Assembly: GCF_040954835.1 (NCBI RefSeq)
Contig: NC_090707.1
Location: 31,700,570 to 31,764,569, forward strand
DNA: 64,000 nucleotides
DNA from: Lepisosteus oculatus
Lineage: Eukaryota > Chordata > Actinopteri > Semionotiformes > Lepisosteidae
Reading direction: 5' to 3'
Part shown: in pieces, positions 61,346 to 64,000 of the stretch
How the letters are laid out: each line of letters starts with the position of its first letter
Numbering within the stretch: position 1 is the first letter of the stretch
Position numbers and translations under genes: made by a program
Notes under the pieces: generated by a model
What the model was told of the DNA's origin: nothing
The model's database searches: none
Seen by the model: only the letters and a program-made list of their open reading frames with translations

Positions 61346-62383
61346 GTAAGCTTAGCATTTTATTCGAAATGGTGACGGTGTGATGTTTGCTAGTCATTTC
61401 TTGATCACAGAAATTCTTCAGGATGCTTTTTGAAAGAATAGTCTTTATGTCCCATCAAAATTTGTTCATGCTTTCAAATTTCATTTGAGTGTTTTAATTT
61501 AGTTTTTTTTATGATGATGTTCTTCTCATAGGTAGGTGGCGCTGTTCATCTAAATTTACTTTCGCTCTTTATGTATGTAGTGTATGCTGAAAGCCTGATG
61601 TGTGCGTCTGTTAGCAAATTATTTTTCAATTGAAAATCCCTTAAAGAATATTTTTTTTACGTTTTCAATTAATGTAATCCCTTTTGTATTTAGTTCATTC
61701 TGAAGGATTGACAAATTAAAGTTAAAAAACGGATTTGGAGTGTTGTTCCTATTGTATTAGACTAAAATCTGTCCTTTTCATCTCTCATCCAGCACCTTCT
61801 GACATACAGTTTTATTTATCGCAAACATAGTCAAAGGCAAATATATTAAGGAATCACTAAAACATTTTAGCACAATTTTATTTCGTTTTGTAGGCTGTGC
61901 AACTTTTTTTTTGCAGCGCGTAGCATAACTGACATTTTCGCAACGGGAACTCCCCATTAAATAATGAATGTCGTGACTATTCCTTTTTTAGGTTTTAAAA
62001 AATCAAATGTTAATACGTTAGTTACAATAAAAACTCTTATCTGTAGCATTATGCAGTTATTGTAAAAAAAAATAACAGTTAAAACGCTTCTTGAGACCAT
62101 AGTAATCGTACCTGGGTCACTGATACGATTATCTGTGGATATAAATCCAGACTGTAGAATATATTATCTAAGAATGATTAATAAAACCCGTAATAAACTC
62201 CCATTGAAAACTAGCCTTTCATGTGGTGTTGTATGATTAACTTGGCCGTAACCTGCTTGCTTGTTTAAGCAGTGGGAGGGCGCCCACATTCAGAGTACTG
62301 CCCCTTCTTTGCTGTCTACGTCTTCAGCGTTCCTCAAGGTTTTAATCTTTGAATAGCGCAGTTAAACTTCCTAGACAGGAGCC
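61346..62383. other. Spacer between UGT1 exons C and D
   Basis: No gene and no named repeat. The stretch at 62160-62383 should hold the promoter of exon D. GATTAATAAAAC at 62176-62187 is a partial HNF1-like match, and the 40 bp around 62275 are richer in GC. Confidence 0.4.
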
Positions 62384-63226
62384 ATGGCCAGAGAACACTG
62401 CATTGGTGTAGCGGGGGTTTTTGTCTTCCTCTCTCTTTCTGCCCTGGGGCCCGTTGAAGGAGGCAAACTGTTGGTCATGCCCGTGGATGGGAGTCACTGG
62501 CTCAGCATGCAGCTGCTGGTCAAGGAGCTGGCACACAGGGGACATGAGGTGGTAGTGCTGGTGCCAGAAGCTAGCATCTTCATCAAGGGTTCAGACGACT
62601 ACAGATCTGAGCACTTTCCTGTGCCGCACAGCAAGGAGCAGCTCCAAGTGAACGGTGTGTTTGTCCACGAGTCTAATCTTGCGGGGATCCTCCTCGGCAT
62701 CGAGAAGCTGCTGAACTTCACCAACATGCAGGTGAAAGGGTGCGAGAGCCTACTGTATAACCAGCCATTAATGCAGCGTCTTCGAGAGGGGGGATACGAC
62801 CTCATGCTCACTGACCCCTTCCTGCCCTGCGGCGCCATCATCGCGGAGACACTGTCTCTGCCCACTGTGTTCTTCTTAAGTGGCATCCCATGTGGACTGG
62901 AAATGGCTGCTGCGCAGTGTCCGTCCCCTCCTTCCTTCGTGCCCCAGTTGTTCACAGAAAACACGGACCGCATGACCTTCCCGCAGCGAGTGAAGAACTT
63001 CATGATGCTACTCGTGCAGTCCTTCCTGTGCAAAAAACTGTATGCCAGTTTCGACGAGGTGGCTAGCAGGTTCTTAAAAACGGACGTCACTTACAAAGAG
63101 CTAATAGGACGTGGCTCTATCTGGCTGCTGAAATATGACTTCACTTTGGAGTTTCCTCGACCCCTCATGCCCAATATGGCCCTCATTGGGGGTATCAACT
63201 GTGCTAAACAAAGTGCGCTACCAGCG
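62384..63226 (+). CDS. ugt1a: UGT1-type variable first exon D (281 codons)
   Basis: Starts MAREHCIGVAG in an ideal context (GCCATGG) at 62384. Signal peptide about residues 6-25. PVDGSHW holds His38, and YDLMLTDPFLPCG holds the dyad Asp. The exon ends GGINCAKQSALPA at donor GCG/GTGAGT, phase 0. It is clearly more distant from A and C: EASIFIKGSDDYRSEHF replaces the EVSMQMGPS stretch, and it is more GC-rich. It therefore probably has a different substrate range (inference). It is the last first exon in the window and probably nearer the shared exons. Confidence 0.96.
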
Positions 63227-64000
63227 GTGAGTCTTGTTAGTCATACAGCAATAAGTTTAATTCCTCAGTGTCAGCAAATCAGTTCAGAATGCAGGCTAAA
63301 GGTATCTTAAAGTTCCCTATACAAATTTAGCATTTGAATTTAAAGTCAATAAAATAAGTCATTTCTAATTTATACCATTACGTCTTTCCACACATACTGT
63401 ACTGTATATGTTTATCATTATCAGTTCATCATTAGGGATTGTAAGCACTTAGAAAGTAACATTCAATGAAATTATAGGTAGTGTCTTATCAATAAACAGA
63501 TTTTAATGTTTTAGAAACATGACTCAAAAACAGCAAACTCAGTGATGTGGCCCAGGTTTCGAGAATGATTTGAGAATAATTTGAGAGAATGAATGGCTCA
63601 TGAAAGTGATTTGCCACGATGATGGTACAGTAATTTTGCAGGCTTTAAGCATGACCTATCTGCATGGAAATGTAAAATCTACATGCAAAGGAGTTAAGTT
63701 ACTGTAAAAAGGACCTAAAGAATAGGATATAAATACTATAAAAATCAACATTTTCTTAAATAAATTGCAAATTACTCATGAACACCCTGTGTCCTAACAA
63801 AACTTACACTGTATGCATAGAATTGCAGAACAAAAACAGTAAAGTTACAGTAGTTAGTTTTGGGGGAGTTGTGTTGGATTCACTTTTTCTAATCACATAA
63901 AAACTTAAACAAGTTTTCACAAATTATTTTTATGTAAAAAATTGCCCATTTCTTTTATTCAGAACTTCCATTGCCTATTGGTTGACTTTCACCTTTAAAT
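63227..64000. other. Downstream intron of the UGT1 array
   Basis: AT-rich, no further first exon and no UGT1 exon 2 (the EFEAYI/FSLGSMV-type start is not seen), so the shared exons lie beyond the right edge. Confidence 0.6.

Noticed and set aside
1-64000. CRISPR arrays, bacterial operons, phage or plasmid features
   Set aside because: No regularly spaced direct repeats with unique spacers and no intron-free gene runs were seen; the window is vertebrate nuclear DNA throughout.

Overview
The window is vertebrate nuclear DNA, almost certainly from a ray-finned fish. It has short exons with GT/AG splice sites, long AT-rich introns, many SINEs (including a 5S rRNA-derived, SINE3-like family), decayed Tc1-type transposons, and a PIM-like kinase of the type expanded in fishes. 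It contains no bacterial-style operons, CRISPR arrays or bacterial insertion sequences.

Layout, left to right. (1) 1-1.4 kb: a decayed Tc1 transposase and the upstream region of the first gene. (2) 1.4-10.1 kb, plus strand: a complete bzw1 gene (5MP2, an eIF5-mimic translation regulator). It has 11 coding exons encoding 419 aa, a probable untranslated first exon, and several poly(A) signals. (3) 12.8-20.8 kb, minus strand: a four-exon gene for a 435-aa lysine-rich protein that I do not recognise; all its splice phases agree. (4) 21-27 kb: repeats only. (5) 27.9-37.3 kb, minus strand: a seven-exon PIM-like Ser/Thr kinase of 485 aa with a long basic N-terminal extension. Its introns are full of SINEs. 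(6) 40.7-47.6 kb, minus strand: a seven-exon anterior-gradient gene (AGR/TXNDC family) of 234 aa with an unusual N-terminal hydrophobic segment and a Pro-rich linker. (7) 52.4-64 kb, plus strand: an array of UGT1-type variable first exons, three intact and one decayed. Each intact exon ends in a splice donor. The shared exons 2-5 of the UGT1 locus are not in the window and are expected to its right.

The genes do not form one pathway. bzw1 acts in translation start-site selection, the PIM-like gene in signalling, AGR in the ER secretory pathway, and the UGT1 exons supply alternative substrate-binding halves of ER glucuronosyltransferases. An AGR gene on the same segment as bzw1 is notable, because in human AGR2/AGR3 lie next to the paralogue BZW2. 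This suggests a 2R-derived paralogous segment.

Repeats fill most of the remaining space. They include at least 12 copies of the 5S-derived SINE, about nine copies of a tRNA-headed dispersed repeat, one further tRNA-derived SINE, three LTR-like copies, six Tc1 relics, a LINE 3' end, a MITE-like element with TTAA ends, and a decayed 5S rRNA pseudogene. The strongest candidates for a second look are the UGT1 first exon with Arg in place of the catalytic His, the bzw1-AGR linkage, the unrecognised 435-aa gene, and the AGR N-terminus. I found no convincing wholly new system.
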